62,012 nt of DNA from Leptothrix discophora. Its GTDB lineage: Bacteria; Pseudomonadota; Gammaproteobacteria; Burkholderiales; Burkholderiaceae_C. Positions 39,050-48,857 of this stretch are shown here, piece by piece (within the stretch, counting starts at the first letter, position 1; each line of letters begins with the position of its first letter). Position numbers and translations under genes: made by a program. The notes beneath the pieces are model-generated. The model saw nothing but the letters and a program-made list of their open reading frames with translations, was not told where the DNA came from and ran no database searches. Location: positions 1 through 62,012 of the forward strand of contig NZ_JAUZEE010000016.1 in the NCBI RefSeq assembly GCF_030705305.1, written 5' to 3'.

Positions 39050-40096
39050 ATGCTGACGACGCGACGCCACCTCTGGCGTCAGCTCGGCCTGAGCCTTGCG
39101 CTGGCCGCCTGCTGCACCCTGCCCGCCCAGCCCGCGCTGGCGGCCGAGAAGTCCCTGCGCATCGGCACGCTGGTGCCCAAGAACTCGCTGTACCACCGCC
39201 AGCTGATGGAGGTCGGCGAGGCCTGGCGTGCCTCGCAGGGCGGCAGCGGCAAGTTCCTGGTCTACCCGGACGGCAGCCAGGGCGGCGAGGCCGAGATGGC
39301 GCGCCGCATGCGCATCGGCCAGCTGCAGGGCGCGCTGCTGTCGGTCGTCGGCCTGCAGGAGATCGAGCCGTCGATCGCCGCGCTGCAGTCGCTGCCGCTG
39401 GCCTTCCGCAGCTGGGAGGAGATCGACCACGTGCGCGAGAAGATGCGCCCGGCGATGGAGAAGCGCTTCCTCGACAAGGGCTTCGTCGTGCTGGCCTGGG
39501 GCGACGCCGGCTGGGTCCGCTTCTTCTCGAAGGAGCCGGCCTTCCGGCCCGATGACTACAAGAAGATGAAGTTCTTCGCCTGGGGCGGCGAGACCGCCCA
39601 GCAGGAGATCATGAAGAGCCTGGGCTACACGCCGGTGCCGCTGGAGACGACCGACATCCTGCCGTCGATCCAGACCGGGATGATCAACGTGGTGCCGGCG
39701 ACGCCCTACTTCGCGCTGGCCAGCCAGGTCTACAACGCCGCGCCGAACATGCTGGACATCAACTGGGCGCCGATCGTCGGCGCGCTGGTGCTGACCCGCA
39801 AGGCCTGGGACGAGCTGACGCCCGAGGCCCAGGCGCAGGTCCGCACGGCCAGCGAGAAGGCCGGCACGCAGATGCGCGCCAAGGCCCGCCAGGAGGTCGA
39901 CGAGGCGGTCGAGGCGATGAAGAAGCGCGGCCTGGTCGTCAACCGCCCGAACGCCGCGCAGATGCGCGAATGGCAGGACCTGGCCGAGCGGCTCTACCCG
40001 CGCATCCGCGGCACCATGGTCCCGGCCGAGACCTTCGACGAGGTCTTCGCCCACCTGAAGGCCTACCGCGCCGCCAACCCCGGCGGCGGCCGATGA
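39050..40096 (+). CDS. dctP: TRAP transporter substrate-binding protein DctP
   Basis: The 348-residue protein has a signal peptide (hydrophobic 12-30, PALAAE) and the DctP fold: LRIGTLVPKNSLYH, the conserved Arg in MARRMRIGQLQGALLS, VRFFSKEPAFRPDDYKKMKFF, and LETTDILPSIQTGMINVV. It captures a solute, often an organic acid, in the periplasm for the DctQM membrane unit. GAGG about 9 bases before the ATG supports the start. The TGA overlaps the dctQM start (ATGA at 40093). The ligand is unknown. Confidence 0.92.
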   Translation: MLTTRRHLWRQLGLSLALAACCTLPAQPALAAEKSLRIGTLVPKNSLYHRQLMEVGEAWRASQGGSGKFLVYPDGSQGGEAEMARRMRIGQLQGALLSVVGLQEIEPSIAALQSLPLAFRSWEEIDHVREKMRPAMEKRFLDKGFVVLAWGDAGWVRFFSKEPAFRPDDYKKMKFFAWGGETAQQEIMKSLGYTPVPLETTDILPSIQTGMINVVPATPYFALASQVYNAAPNMLDINWAPIVGALVLTRKAWDELTPEAQAQVRTASEKAGTQMRAKARQEVDEAVEAMKKRGLVVNRPNAAQMREWQDLAERLYPRIRGTMVPAETFDEVFAHLKAYRAANPGGGR

Positions 40097-41997
40097 GCGC
40101 CGGCGCGTCTCCCGCCAACCTGCCGCAACCGCTGCAACCACCCGGCATCCTCGGCCGGCTCGGCCGCCTCGATGGCGTGCTGGCCGGCGCGGCGCTGGCG
40201 CTGATGGCGCTGATCCCGCTGGTCGAGATCGTCCTGCGGCCGCTGCTCGGCGCGGGCGTGCAGAACGCGCCGGTGCTGGTGCAGCACCTGGGCCTGGTGC
40301 TGGCGATGTTCGGCGCGCTGGCGGCCGAGCGTGGCGGCCACCTCAGCTCGCTGGGCAACAGCCTGGCGATGCTGGGCGGCGCACGCTGGCAGGCCTCCGT
40401 GCGGGTCTTCGCACCGGCCGGATCGGCGCTGGTCTGCGGCGTGCTTGGCGCGGCCAGTGGCCAGCTGGTCGCCAGCGAGGCGAGCGTCGGCCACGCGCTG
40501 GCCTACGGCCTGCCGATCGCCTGGGTGCAGGCGACCATGCCGATCGGCTTCCTGGGCCTGGGCGCGCGGCTGGGCTGGCGCGCGACGGCCGGCCTGCCGG
40601 CTGGCGCCTGGAACGGCGTCGTCCGGACCCTGGTGATGCTGCTGCTGCCGGCCCTGGGCGCGGCCCTGGCGCTGCACTTCGAGGGCGCGGACCTGGCGCT
40701 CGGCCCGGTCAGCCTGGTGCTGCTGGCGCTGCTGCTGACCGGCGCGCCGATCTTCACGGTGCTGGGCGGCCTGGCGCTGGCGCTGTTCTGGCAGGACGGC
40801 CTGCCGCTGGCCTCGGTCGCGCTGTCGCACTACCAGATCACGGTCAACCCGTCGCTGCCGGCGCTGCCGCTGTTCACGCTGGCGGGCCTGCTGTTCGCCC
40901 GCACCGGCGCGGCGCGGCGCCTGGGCGACGTGTTCCAGGCCCTGTTCGGCCACGGCGTCGGCGGCACGGTCCTGGCAGCGGCCGTGCTGTGCTCGTGCTT
41001 CACCGCCTTCACCGGCGGCAGCGGCGTGACCATCCTGGCGCTCGGCGGCCTGCTGCTGCCGATGCTGCGTCAGGCCGGCTTCCCCGAACAGCGCGGCATC
41101 AGCCTGGTCACCAGCGCCAGCGCGCTGGGCGTGCTGCTGGCGCCGTCGGTGCCGCTGATCATGTACGCGATCGTCGCGCGGGTGCCGATCAACACGATGT
41201 TCCTGGCCGGCGTGATCCCGGCGCTGGTGATGATCGGCTTCCTGCTGGTCTTCGGCGGCTACCTGCGGCGCGACCGGAACGTCACCGATGCCGCGGCGGC
41301 CGCCACCACCAGCGCGCCGCGCGCCAACCGGGGCGAGATCGGCCGGGCGCTGTGGCGGGCCCGCTGGGAGATCCTCGCGCCGTTCGTCGCCATCGGCTCG
41401 CTGGTCAGCGGCATCGCCACGCCGACCGAGAGCGCCGCGCTGACCGCCGTCTACGCGCTGCTGACGCAGGTGCTGGCGCACCGGGAACTGAGCGCGCGCC
41501 AGCTGGCTACGACGCTGTCGGACGCGGCCCAGATCATCGGCGGCGTGATGCTGATCCTGGGCATGGCGCTGGGCCTGACCAACTACCTGATCGACGCCGG
41601 CATCCCCGACGCGGCGATCGAGTGGGTGCAGGGCCGCATCCCGAACCGCTGGCTGTTCCTGCTGGCGCTCAACCTGTTCCTGTTCGCCGCCGGCGCGCTG
41701 ATGGAGATCTACGCCGCCATCGTCGTGCTGGTGCCCCTGCTGCTGCCGGTGGCACTGAGCTACGGCATCGACCCGGTCCACTTCGGCATCATCTTCCTGG
41801 CCAGCATGGAGATGGGCTTCCTGTGTCCGCCGGCCGGCATGAACATCTACTTCGCCGCGTCGATGTTCGGCAAGCCGCTGCGGGTGATCGCGCAGTCGGT
41901 GCTGCCGGCGGTGCTGGCGATCTTCCTGGGCACGCTGGCGATCTCGACGATGCCCTGGCTGGCGACGGCACTGCCCGGCTGGCTCGGCTCGCGCTGA
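40093..41997 (+). CDS. dctM: Fused TRAP transporter membrane protein DctQM
   Basis: The 634-residue protein joins the small DctQ unit (four helices, about 20-190) to the large DctM unit (about 200-630), with the typical DctM pattern GAPIFTVLGGLA, SLPALPLFTLAGLLFA, FTAFTGGSGVTILALGGLLLP, GIATPTESAA and EMGFLCPPAGMNIYFA. It uses a sodium or proton gradient to import the DctP-bound solute. Fusion is a known variant of the family. It closes the three-gene TRAP unit. Confidence 0.93.
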   Translation: MSAGASPANLPQPLQPPGILGRLGRLDGVLAGAALALMALIPLVEIVLRPLLGAGVQNAPVLVQHLGLVLAMFGALAAERGGHLSSLGNSLAMLGGARWQASVRVFAPAGSALVCGVLGAASGQLVASEASVGHALAYGLPIAWVQATMPIGFLGLGARLGWRATAGLPAGAWNGVVRTLVMLLLPALGAALALHFEGADLALGPVSLVLLALLLTGAPIFTVLGGLALALFWQDGLPLASVALSHYQITVNPSLPALPLFTLAGLLFARTGAARRLGDVFQALFGHGVGGTVLAAAVLCSCFTAFTGGSGVTILALGGLLLPMLRQAGFPEQRGISLVTSASALGVLLAPSVPLIMYAIVARVPINTMFLAGVIPALVMIGFLLVFGGYLRRDRNVTDAAAAATTSAPRANRGEIGRALWRARWEILAPFVAIGSLVSGIATPTESAALTAVYALLTQVLAHRELSARQLATTLSDAAQIIGGVMLILGMALGLTNYLIDAGIPDAAIEWVQGRIPNRWLFLLALNLFLFAAGALMEIYAAIVVLVPLLLPVALSYGIDPVHFGIIFLASMEMGFLCPPAGMNIYFAASMFGKPLRVIAQSVLPAVLAIFLGTLAISTMPWLATALPGWLGSR

Positions 41998-42053
41998 GGC
42001 CGTCCCGGCGGCCCAGGCCGTCGCCCCGCGCAGGCTCATGAGCTGAGCCTGCG

Positions 42054-42075
42054 CCTGTCGGCCATGCCCGACAGG
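42054..42075 (+). terminator. Hairpin after dctQM
   Basis: CCTGTCGG pairs with CCGACAGG around a short loop shortly after the transporter stop codon. No T-run follows, so it may be a Rho-assisted stop or an mRNA-stabilising hairpin rather than a full terminator. Confidence 0.45.
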
Positions 42076-42148
42076 GCCTGGCGCAGCATGAGACTTCGTT
42101 CTCGTCCATCCCGCCGTCGTGGCCTGCGGGTCCCCTCGTCCAAGGGGG

Positions 42149-42166
42149 AAGTCACGGAACTGTCAC
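42149..42166 (+). promoter_or_regulatory. Pho-box-like direct repeat before the tubulin-like operon
   Basis: AAGTCAC-GGAA-CTGTCAC has two GTCAC cores exactly 11 bases apart and a perfect second half-site (CTGTCAC). It lies about 50 bases before the tubulin-like gene, whose partner carries a PstS-like phosphate-binding fold. No good -10 box is seen at the usual 10-11 bases; CAGACT at 42188-42193 is too far away. So it is a strong site by sequence but an incomplete promoter. Confidence 0.5.
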
Positions 42167-42203
42167 GAGCGTCGGAAGACCGCCGTCCAGACTGCGCAGC
42201 CTG

Positions 42204-45200
42204 ATGGAAGCACGGATGGACATGAAGCACTTGCTGGTGGCACTAGGTGGCGTCGGAGCCGAGGCGCTCGTCGCCCTGGAATCGCGCCGGACGGCCGGGA
42301 ATGGCGCGTCGAAGGCGCAGGTGGCCTGCTGCATCGAGGCCGCCGGTCCGGACCGGCACGGCGACGCCGGCTGGCTCGGACTGCAGGCCGGCATCGACGA
42401 GCTGAAGGCGCTGATGCAGGCCCGCCCGGACCTGCGCCGGACCTGGGACCGCGACGGCGCGCTGACGTCCTGGATCGAGCCGATGCAGGCGGCCTGGCAA
42501 CAGGCCACGCGCATGCCGCAGGCCTGGCAGCCGGGCGGCCGCGCGATCTGGCGTCACACGCTGGCGGCCCGACATGGCGAGGTGCTGGCGCTGCTGCAAC
42601 GCGCGATCGACCTGGCCGGGCAGGACGCGGGCCCTGGCGCCGATGACCCGTCCGGATCCACCACGCCTTGCGGGTCCGTCGACCCGTCACGTCCGGCCTG
42701 GATCTGCCACGTCGTCGCCGGGCTCGGCGATGCCGTTGCCGCCGGCCTGCTGGTCGACGTGCTGGCCCTGCTGCGCCTGCACCTGCCGCCGGGCACGCCG
42801 CTGCACCTGCACGCCACGCTGCCCGACGGCGACGACACCGGCGCGCAGGCCCAGGCCGCCACCGTGCTGCAGGAACTGCAGGCCCTGGCCGACGGCCGGC
42901 CATGGCCCGAGACGCTGGCCGGTGGCGACGCCAGCGGCGTGCTGGCCGGCTTGCCCGCCTTCGACCGCTGCTGGCTTTCCAGCCCGGTCGACGAGACCGG
43001 CCGCGCGCGCCCGGCCGATGTCGCGCCGGCCGAGCCGCTCGCCGGCCTGCTCGAACTGCTGCTGCGCCAGCCGGACGCCGTGCTGGCACCCGGCGGCTGG
43101 CAGGCGGAAACACCGATCCCGACCCGCGCCCGCTTCGTCGCCTGGGGCCAGGCGCAGGTGCGTTGCGACGTCGCCGGCATCGCCCGGCACCTCGGCCATG
43201 AGCTGCTGCTGCGGCTGGCCCACCAGCTGCGCTACGACCACTGGCGACCGGCCCTGGGCTACGTGGCCAGCGCCTCGCTGGTCGAACGCGAAGCGCGCCT
43301 GCAGGACGAGCAGCTGGCCGACTGGGGCCTGTCGCCCGAGCACCTGAGCCTGGCTGCGGGCATGGCCGAGATCGAGGCCGCCGATGAGCCGCCGGGCTCG
43401 GTCGAGCAGGACTGGCAGGCCCTGACCGTGCATGCGCTGGGCCTGCTCGAACTGGCCGATCCGGCCGAGCGCCTGGTGCAGCTTCCCCGGCTGATGGCCG
43501 AGGCCGAACGGTCGCGTTTCCGGGGCGTCGGCATCGCGGCCGCCTTCAGGCCGGACGAGGCCACGCTGCAGCGCCGCGCGGTCGCCGTGCGCCAGCGGGT
43601 CGAGCGCGCGCTGTGGCTGGACTGGCGTGACGGCAAGCGTTCGCTGCACGGCGGCGGTCAGCTGCTGTCGCTGGTGCTGGCCCATGTCCGCCAGGCCGCG
43701 CAGACCTTCGGCGAGCAGCGTCAGGGCCGCGAGGAACAGGCCGCCCAGCGGGATGCCGCCTTGCAGGCGCAGCTGCCCGCCGCCTCGACCGGCCTGTGGT
43801 CACGCCTGGCCAGGCCGCGCCGCAGCGTGGCCGAGCTGGAAGCGCTGGCCTACCTGATGCGCGACGCCGCGCTGGCCCGCACCCAGGCCCTGCGGCTGGA
43901 TGCCGCGCGACGCTTCTGCGACCAGCTGGAAACCCAGTTCACCGTGCTGCAGGACCTGGTCGACGCCTGCGAGATGTCGCTCGGCGCGCTGGCCCAGACG
44001 GCCGACCGCGATGCCAGCGCCAGCCTGCCGCCGGCCAGCCCGGCCGCACCTGCCGATGTCCGCGCCGGCATCGACGACATGCCCGCGCTGCAACCCGGCC
44101 AGCGCCTGGAGACCCGCGAGCTGCTGGCGCTGCACCGGGGCCGGCTGGTGACCGATCCGGCCGTGCTGCGCGAGCACCTGGCGGAGATCCGCCCGGCGGC
44201 CTTCCAGGGCTGGGGCGATCGGCCCGGCTTCCGCACGCTGGCCGCCTGGCTGGAGGCATCGGACAGCCAGTCGGCGCTGCTGGCCCTGTGCCATGCGCGC
44301 CTGCCGGCGGCCGCGCTGCAGGAGATCGCCGACGACGGCTGGCGCGCCATCGGTCGCCGCTGGGCGGCCCAGCCGGCGCGCCGCGAACGCGACCTGCGTG
44401 CGCTGCGCGCCGGCTGCGCGGTCTGGCTGACGCCGCAACCCGAGTCCGAGGAAGGCCTGGGGCAGGTCACGTCGCCGGACCCGCTCGCCGGCACCCACTG
44501 GCTGTGGCCGCAGGCGCTGGTGGACGGGCTGTTGCGCCCGGTCCGGCCGGCCGATGGCGGTGCCGCCGACGCCGCGGCGTCCGAGGCCAGCCCGTCCGAT
44601 GTCGCCGCGCCGACCGAGGCCATGCCCGCGGCGGCGCTGGCCGAACTGCTGCCCATGCCCGGCGACGCGCTGCGGGTCGATGCCGGCTCGGCGCTGCTCG
44701 CCTGGCGGGTGCAGCCGATCGCCCGGCTGGACCGCTGGCGGCAGGTCCAGGCGCTGCAGCAGTCGCGCGAGGGCCTGCACCGCCAGCTCGGCAGCGCGCT
44801 GCGCCCGTTGCAGCTCGATGTCCGCGTCGCCGCGCCGGATCTGGTGGCGCCGGGCGAAGCCCGCCTGCGCGAACGCACCCGCGCCGCGCTGCTGCTGGCC
44901 GATGCGCTGGGCGTGGTCGAGTGGGTCGCCTCCTCGTCAGGCGCTCAGCTGGTCCACGTGCGCCGCGACGGCGATGGCTTCGAGCTGTCGCGCAGCGTGC
45001 TGGGCGACAGCCTGGCGGCAGCGGCGCAAGGGCACGCCGGGCTGATCCTCGGCCCGCTGTTCGACCGCGTGCTCGACACGCTCCAGGCCACGGCGCCCGA
45101 CGCCGCCGCGATCGACCGCATCCGCTGCGTGGTGCAGCAGCGCGTCGACGCGGCCGATGCCCGCGCCGCCGACCCGGCTTCCACATCACCGACCGAGCCA

Positions 45201-45266
45201 CCGCGTGCCTGGCACGACGCCGCCCGGACCGCCATGAAGATCCTCCGACAGGACCCCACCGCATGA
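42204..45266 (+). CDS. Large protein with tubulin-like N-terminal domain (putative)
   Basis: The 1020-residue protein is not a well-known family to me. Its start (KHLLVALGGVGAEALVALESRR) and order of segments (WQPGGRAIWRHTL, WICHVVAGLGDAVAAGLLVDVLALLR, LHLHATLPDG, AATVLQELQAL) resemble the bacterial tubulin-like (Tubulin_2) proteins: glycine-rich loop, nucleotide loop, beta strand, then a helix of the AaLxEL type. The GGTGSG loop expected at the nucleotide site reads GLGDAVAAG, so GTP use may be lost. The rest is helical, Ala/Leu/Arg-rich with long coiled stretches (about 480-620). No signal or membrane helix: cytosolic. ATG 42216, with GGAAG ahead of it, is a better-supported start than 42204. 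It is translationally coupled to the PstS-like/OmpA gene. Confidence 0.6.
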   Translation: MEARMDMKHLLVALGGVGAEALVALESRRTAGNGASKAQVACCIEAAGPDRHGDAGWLGLQAGIDELKALMQARPDLRRTWDRDGALTSWIEPMQAAWQQATRMPQAWQPGGRAIWRHTLAARHGEVLALLQRAIDLAGQDAGPGADDPSGSTTPCGSVDPSRPAWICHVVAGLGDAVAAGLLVDVLALLRLHLPPGTPLHLHATLPDGDDTGAQAQAATVLQELQALADGRPWPETLAGGDASGVLAGLPAFDRCWLSSPVDETGRARPADVAPAEPLAGLLELLLRQPDAVLAPGGWQAETPIPTRARFVAWGQAQVRCDVAGIARHLGHELLLRLAHQLRYDHWRPALGYVASASLVEREARLQDEQLADWGLSPEHLSLAAGMAEIEAADEPPGSVEQDWQALTVHALGLLELADPAERLVQLPRLMAEAERSRFRGVGIAAAFRPDEATLQRRAVAVRQRVERALWLDWRDGKRSLHGGGQLLSLVLAHVRQAAQTFGEQRQGREEQAAQRDAALQAQLPAASTGLWSRLARPRRSVAELEALAYLMRDAALARTQALRLDAARRFCDQLETQFTVLQDLVDACEMSLGALAQTADRDASASLPPASPAAPADVRAGIDDMPALQPGQRLETRELLALHRGRLVTDPAVLREHLAEIRPAAFQGWGDRPGFRTLAAWLEASDSQSALLALCHARLPAAALQEIADDGWRAIGRRWAAQPARRERDLRALRAGCAVWLTPQPESEEGLGQVTSPDPLAGTHWLWPQALVDGLLRPVRPADGGAADAAASEASPSDVAAPTEAMPAAALAELLPMPGDALRVDAGSALLAWRVQPIARLDRWRQVQALQQSREGLHRQLGSALRPLQLDVRVAAPDLVAPGEARLRERTRAALLLADALGVVEWVASSSGAQLVHVRRDGDGFELSRSVLGDSLAAAAQGHAGLILGPLFDRVLDTLQATAPDAAAIDRIRCVVQQRVDAADARAADPASTSPTEPPRAWHDAARTAMKILRQDPTA

Positions 45267-46948
45267 CCACCGAAACAACCGCCGCTGCACGCGGCATCTG
45301 CACCAACCTGCCCAGCGCCTGCAGCCACGCCGCCGCGCGCACGCCCCTGCCCATGAAGGGCGCCGACAGCCGCTGCCCCGGTTGCGGCGCCAGCTTGCTG
45401 CCGACCGCCAGCGGCGGCGGCACGGCCGCTGGCACGGGCGTCATGCGCCAGCCTGGGGTGATGGCCGCGCTGCTGGGCCTGGCCCTGCTCATCGCGCTGG
45501 GTGCCTGGTGGTTCACGCGCAGCGTCGAGTCGGCCCGTCCGGTGTCGGCCGCGACCGTCGCCGCGGGCGGCGCGCTGGCCGGCATCACCGCAGCCGCGAC
45601 CGCCGCCGCGCCCGGTGGCGCACCGGCCTCGCGGGTCGTGCCGGCCGCCGGCCAGCAGGTGCTGCGCATCCACGGCTCGAACACCGTCGGCGCGAAGCTC
45701 GCGCCGGCGCTGCTGGCGAACTTCCTGGCCCAGCAGGGCTACCCGGAACTGCGCCAGGAGGCCGGCGCCAAGCCCGACGAGAGCCGCCTGTTCGCGCGCA
45801 GCGCCGACGGCAAGGCCAGCGTCGAGGTGCAGCTGCACGCGCACGGCACCGCCACCGCCTTCACCGACCTGGCCGCCGGCCAGGCCGACGTGGGCATGGC
45901 CTCGCGGCCGATCAAGAAGGACGAGCTGGAGGCCACGCAGACGCTGGGCGATCTGTCCAAGGCCGGCAGCGAGCACGTCATCGCGCTCGACGGCGTGGCC
46001 GTGCTGGTCCACGGCGGCAACACCGTGCCGCGCCTGAGCCTGGAGCAGCTGCGCGGCATCTACACCGGCCAGATCAGCGACTGGTCGGCGGTCGGTGGCC
46101 CGGCCGGTCCGATCCACGTGCTGGCCCGCGACGACAAGTCGGGCACCTGGGACACCTTCAAGTCACTGGTGATGGGCAAGGAGAAGCTGCTGGCGTCGGC
46201 CCGCCGCTTCGAGGACAGCGCCGAGCTGTCGGACGCGGTCTCGCTGGACCCGCAGGCGATCGGCTTCGCCGGCCTGCCCTACGTGCGCAACGCCCGCGCG
46301 GTGGCCATCTCCGATGGCAGCGCCGCGCCGCTGCGGCCAAGCCGCTTCACGGTCGCGACCGAGGACTACCCGCTGTCGCGTCGCCTGTTCCTCTACGTCA
46401 GCCCGCAGGCCAGCGAGCTGGCCCGCCGCTTCGCCAACTACGCGGTCTCCGACGAGGCCCAACGCGTCGCCGACGCCCAGGGCTTCATCGGCCAGGTCCC
46501 CGACACCGCCGAATCGACCGCCGCATCGCCGGCCGCCGACCTGCCGTCGGTCTACACGGCACTGACCGGCAAGGCGAGCCGCCTGTCGGTCAACCTGCGC
46601 TTCGTCTCCGGCGGTGACCAGCTCGACAACAAGGCCCGTCGTGACCTGGACCGGATCGTCAAGCTGCTCGAAGGCCGCGCCCGCCAGAACGAGCGCGTGC
46701 TGCTGCTGGGCTTCGCGGACAAGACCGGCGGCGACTGCGCCAACACCCGGCTGTCGCAGCAGCGCGCCGACGCGGTTGGCCGCGAACTGGCCACCTATGG
46801 CGTGCGTCCGGCCGTGGTGCACGGCTTCGGACCGGTCGCCCCGGTGGCCGCCAACGACACGCCAGCCGGCCGCGAGCGCAACCGCCGCGTCGAGGTCTGG
46901 CTGACCTCGGCCGACGTCAAGGCACCGGCGCCGGTGCGCTGCGAGTGA
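45263..46948 (+). CDS. Zinc-ribbon / TM / PstS-like / OmpA fusion protein
   Basis: The 561-residue protein has four parts: a Cys pair-based zinc ribbon at the N-terminus (CTNLPSAC and CPGCGASLL, about residues 13-52), one membrane helix (about 68-90), a PstS-like phosphate-binding fold (about 130-415: IHGSNTVGAKLAP, IALDGVAVLVHGGNTV, IYTGQISDW, DDKSGTWDTF), and an OmpA-type peptidoglycan-binding domain (about 440-555: LLLGFADKTGG, NTRLSQQRADAVGREL, RNRRVEVWL). The ribbon should face the cytosol, the rest the periplasm. SGT and GS residues that hold phosphate in PstS are present. It could sense phosphate and tie the wall to the cytosolic tubulin-like partner with which it shares ATGA. No pst transport genes are near. 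Confidence 0.82.
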   Translation: MTTETTAAARGICTNLPSACSHAAARTPLPMKGADSRCPGCGASLLPTASGGGTAAGTGVMRQPGVMAALLGLALLIALGAWWFTRSVESARPVSAATVAAGGALAGITAAATAAAPGGAPASRVVPAAGQQVLRIHGSNTVGAKLAPALLANFLAQQGYPELRQEAGAKPDESRLFARSADGKASVEVQLHAHGTATAFTDLAAGQADVGMASRPIKKDELEATQTLGDLSKAGSEHVIALDGVAVLVHGGNTVPRLSLEQLRGIYTGQISDWSAVGGPAGPIHVLARDDKSGTWDTFKSLVMGKEKLLASARRFEDSAELSDAVSLDPQAIGFAGLPYVRNARAVAISDGSAAPLRPSRFTVATEDYPLSRRLFLYVSPQASELARRFANYAVSDEAQRVADAQGFIGQVPDTAESTAASPAADLPSVYTALTGKASRLSVNLRFVSGGDQLDNKARRDLDRIVKLLEGRARQNERVLLLGFADKTGGDCANTRLSQQRADAVGRELATYGVRPAVVHGFGPVAPVAANDTPAGRERNRRVEVWLTSADVKAPAPVRCE

Positions 46949-46955
46949 GTGGGGT

Positions 46956-46980
46956 CGACCCGGCCAGGCAGGCCGGGTCG
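46956..46980. terminator. Hairpin between convergent genes
   Basis: CGACCCGGCC (46956-46965) pairs perfectly with GGCCGGGTCG (46971-46980) around AGGCA, in the 49-base gap between the OmpA-fusion gene and ilvD. The 10-bp stem could stop transcription from both sides, although no T-tract follows on either strand. Confidence 0.6.
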
Positions 46981-46997
46981 GTGGCCGCAAGGCCGTT

Positions 46998-48857
46998 TCA
47001 GTCGCCCAGCAGCGACAGGTCGCGCACGGCGCCCTTGTCGGCCGAGGTCGCCAGCAGGGCGTAGGCCTTCAGCGCGGCCGAGACCTTGCGCGGACGCGGC
47101 AGCACGGGCTTCCAGCCCTGGGCATCCTGCTCGGCCCGGCGGGCGGCCAGTTCGGCGTCGCTCACCAGCACGTTGATCGTGCGGTTGGGGATGTCGATGC
47201 GGATGCGGTCGCCCTGGCGCACCAGCCCGATCGCGCCACCGGCCGCCGCTTCCGGCGAGCAATGCCCGATCGAGAGGCCCGAGGTGCCGCCGGAGAAGCG
47301 GCCGTCGGTCAGCAGCGCGCAGGCCTTGCCCAGGCCCTTGGACTTGATGTAGCTGGTCGGGTAGAGCATTTCCTGCATGCCCGGGCCACCCTTCGGGCCT
47401 TCGTAGCGCACCACCACGACGTCGCCGGCCTTCACCTGGTCGGCCAGGATGTGCTCGACGGCCTCGTCCTGGCTTTCGACCACGTGGGCCGGGCCCTCGA
47501 AGACCATCAGGCTGTCATCGACGCCGGCGGTCTTGACCACGCAGCCGTCCAGCGCGATGTTGCCGCGCAGCACGGCCAGGCCGCCTTCCTTCGAGAAGGC
47601 GTGCTCTGCGGCGCGGATGCAGCCCTCGGCGCGGTCGGTGTCCAGGCTGGGCCAGCGGGTGGCCTGGCTGAAGGCGACCTGGGTCGGGATGCCGGCCGGG
47701 CCGGCCTTGTAGAAGGTCTGCACCGCCTCGGACGGGTTGCGGGCGATGTCCCAGGCGTCGAGCGCGTCCTTCATGGTGGGCGCATGCACCGTCGGCACGT
47801 CGGTGTGCAGCTTGCCCGCGCGGTCCAGCTCGCCCAGGATCGCCATGATCCCGCCGGCGCGGTGCACGTCCTCGATGTGGTACTTGTTCGTGTTGGGCGC
47901 GACCTTGCACAGCTGCGGCACGTCGCGCGACAGGCGGTCGATGTCGGTCATGTCGAAGTCGATACCGGCTTCCTGGGCGGTGGCCAGGATGTGCAGGATC
48001 GTGTTGGTCGAGCCGCCCATGGCGATGTCCAGCGTCATCGCGTTCTCGAAGGCCTTCTTGCCGATCGCGCGCGGCAGCACGCTGGCATCGTCCTGCTCGT
48101 AGTAGCGGTGGCACAGCTCGACGGCGAGGCGGCCGGCGCGCTTGAACAGGTCCTCGCGGTCGGCGTGGGTGGCCACCACGGTGCCATTGCCAGGCAGCGA
48201 CAGGCCCAGCGCCTCGGTCAGGCAGTTCATCGAGTTGGCGGTGAACATGCCCGAGCAGGAACCGCAGGTCGGGCAGGCCGAGCGTTCGACCTCGGCCAGG
48301 TCGGCGTCGCTGACCTGGCTGTCGGCGGCCATCACCATGGCGTCGATCAGGTCCAGTTTCCTGATCTGCACGGTCTGCGTGCCCGGCACCGCCAGGCGCA
48401 CCTTGCCGGCTTCCATCGGGCCACCGGAGACGAACACGACGGGGATGTTCAGGCGCATCGCGGCCATCAGCATCCCGGGCGTGATCTTGTCGCAGTTGGA
48501 GATGCACACCAGCGCGTCGGCGCAGTGGGCGTTGACCATGTACTCGACCGAGTCCGCAATGATGTCGCGGCTGGGCAGCGAATACAGCATGCCGTCGTGG
48601 CCCATCGCGATGCCGTCATCCACGGCGATGGTGTTGAACTCCTTGGCGACGCCGCCGACGGCCTCGATCTCGCGCGCGACCAGCTGGCCCAGGTCCTTCA
48701 GGTGCACATGGCCCGGCACGAACTGGGTGAAGGAGTTGGCGATCGCGATGATCGGCTTGCTGAAGTCGTCGTCCTTCATCCCGGTGGCCCGCCACAGCGA
48801 GCGGGCACCCGCCATGTTGCGGCCGGCGGTGGAGGTCTTCGAGCGATAGGCTGGCAT
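46998..48857 (-). CDS. ilvD: Dihydroxy-acid dehydratase
   Basis: The 619-residue protein is the long (E. coli-type) form. It turns 2,3-dihydroxy-3-methylbutanoate and its homologue into the 2-oxo acids that precede valine, leucine and isoleucine. Fe-S cluster cysteines are seen in [10 protein letters not shown] and [11 protein letters not shown], and [22 protein letters not shown] and [14 protein letters not shown] are typical. ATG 48857 gives the conserved start [21 protein letters not shown]. It is the only branched-chain amino-acid gene in the window and stands alone, convergent with the OmpA-fusion gene. Confidence 0.97.
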   Translation of the reverse strand: MPAYRSKTSTAGRNMAGARSLWRATGMKDDDFSKPIIAIANSFTQFVPGHVHLKDLGQLVAREIEAVGGVAKEFNTIAVDDGIAMGHDGMLYSLPSRDIIADSVEYMVNAHCADALVCISNCDKITPGMLMAAMRLNIPVVFVSGGPMEAGKVRLAVPGTQTVQIRKLDLIDAMVMAADSQVSDADLAEVERSACPTCGSCSGMFTANSMNCLTEALGLSLPGNGTVVATHADREDLFKRAGRLAVELCHRYYEQDDASVLPRAIGKKAFENAMTLDIAMGGSTNTILHILATAQEAGIDFDMTDIDRLSRDVPQLCKVAPNTNKYHIEDVHRAGGIMAILGELDRAGKLHTDVPTVHAPTMKDALDAWDIARNPSEAVQTFYKAGPAGIPTQVAFSQATRWPSLDTDRAEGCIRAAEHAFSKEGGLAVLRGNIALDGCVVKTAGVDDSLMVFEGPAHVVESQDEAVEHILADQVKAGDVVVVRYEGPKGGPGMQEMLYPTSYIKSKGLGKACALLTDGRFSGGTSGLSIGHCSPEAAAGGAIGLVRQGDRIRIDIPNRTINVLVSDAELAARRAEQDAQGWKPVLPRPRKVSAALKAYALLATSADKGAVRDLSLLGD

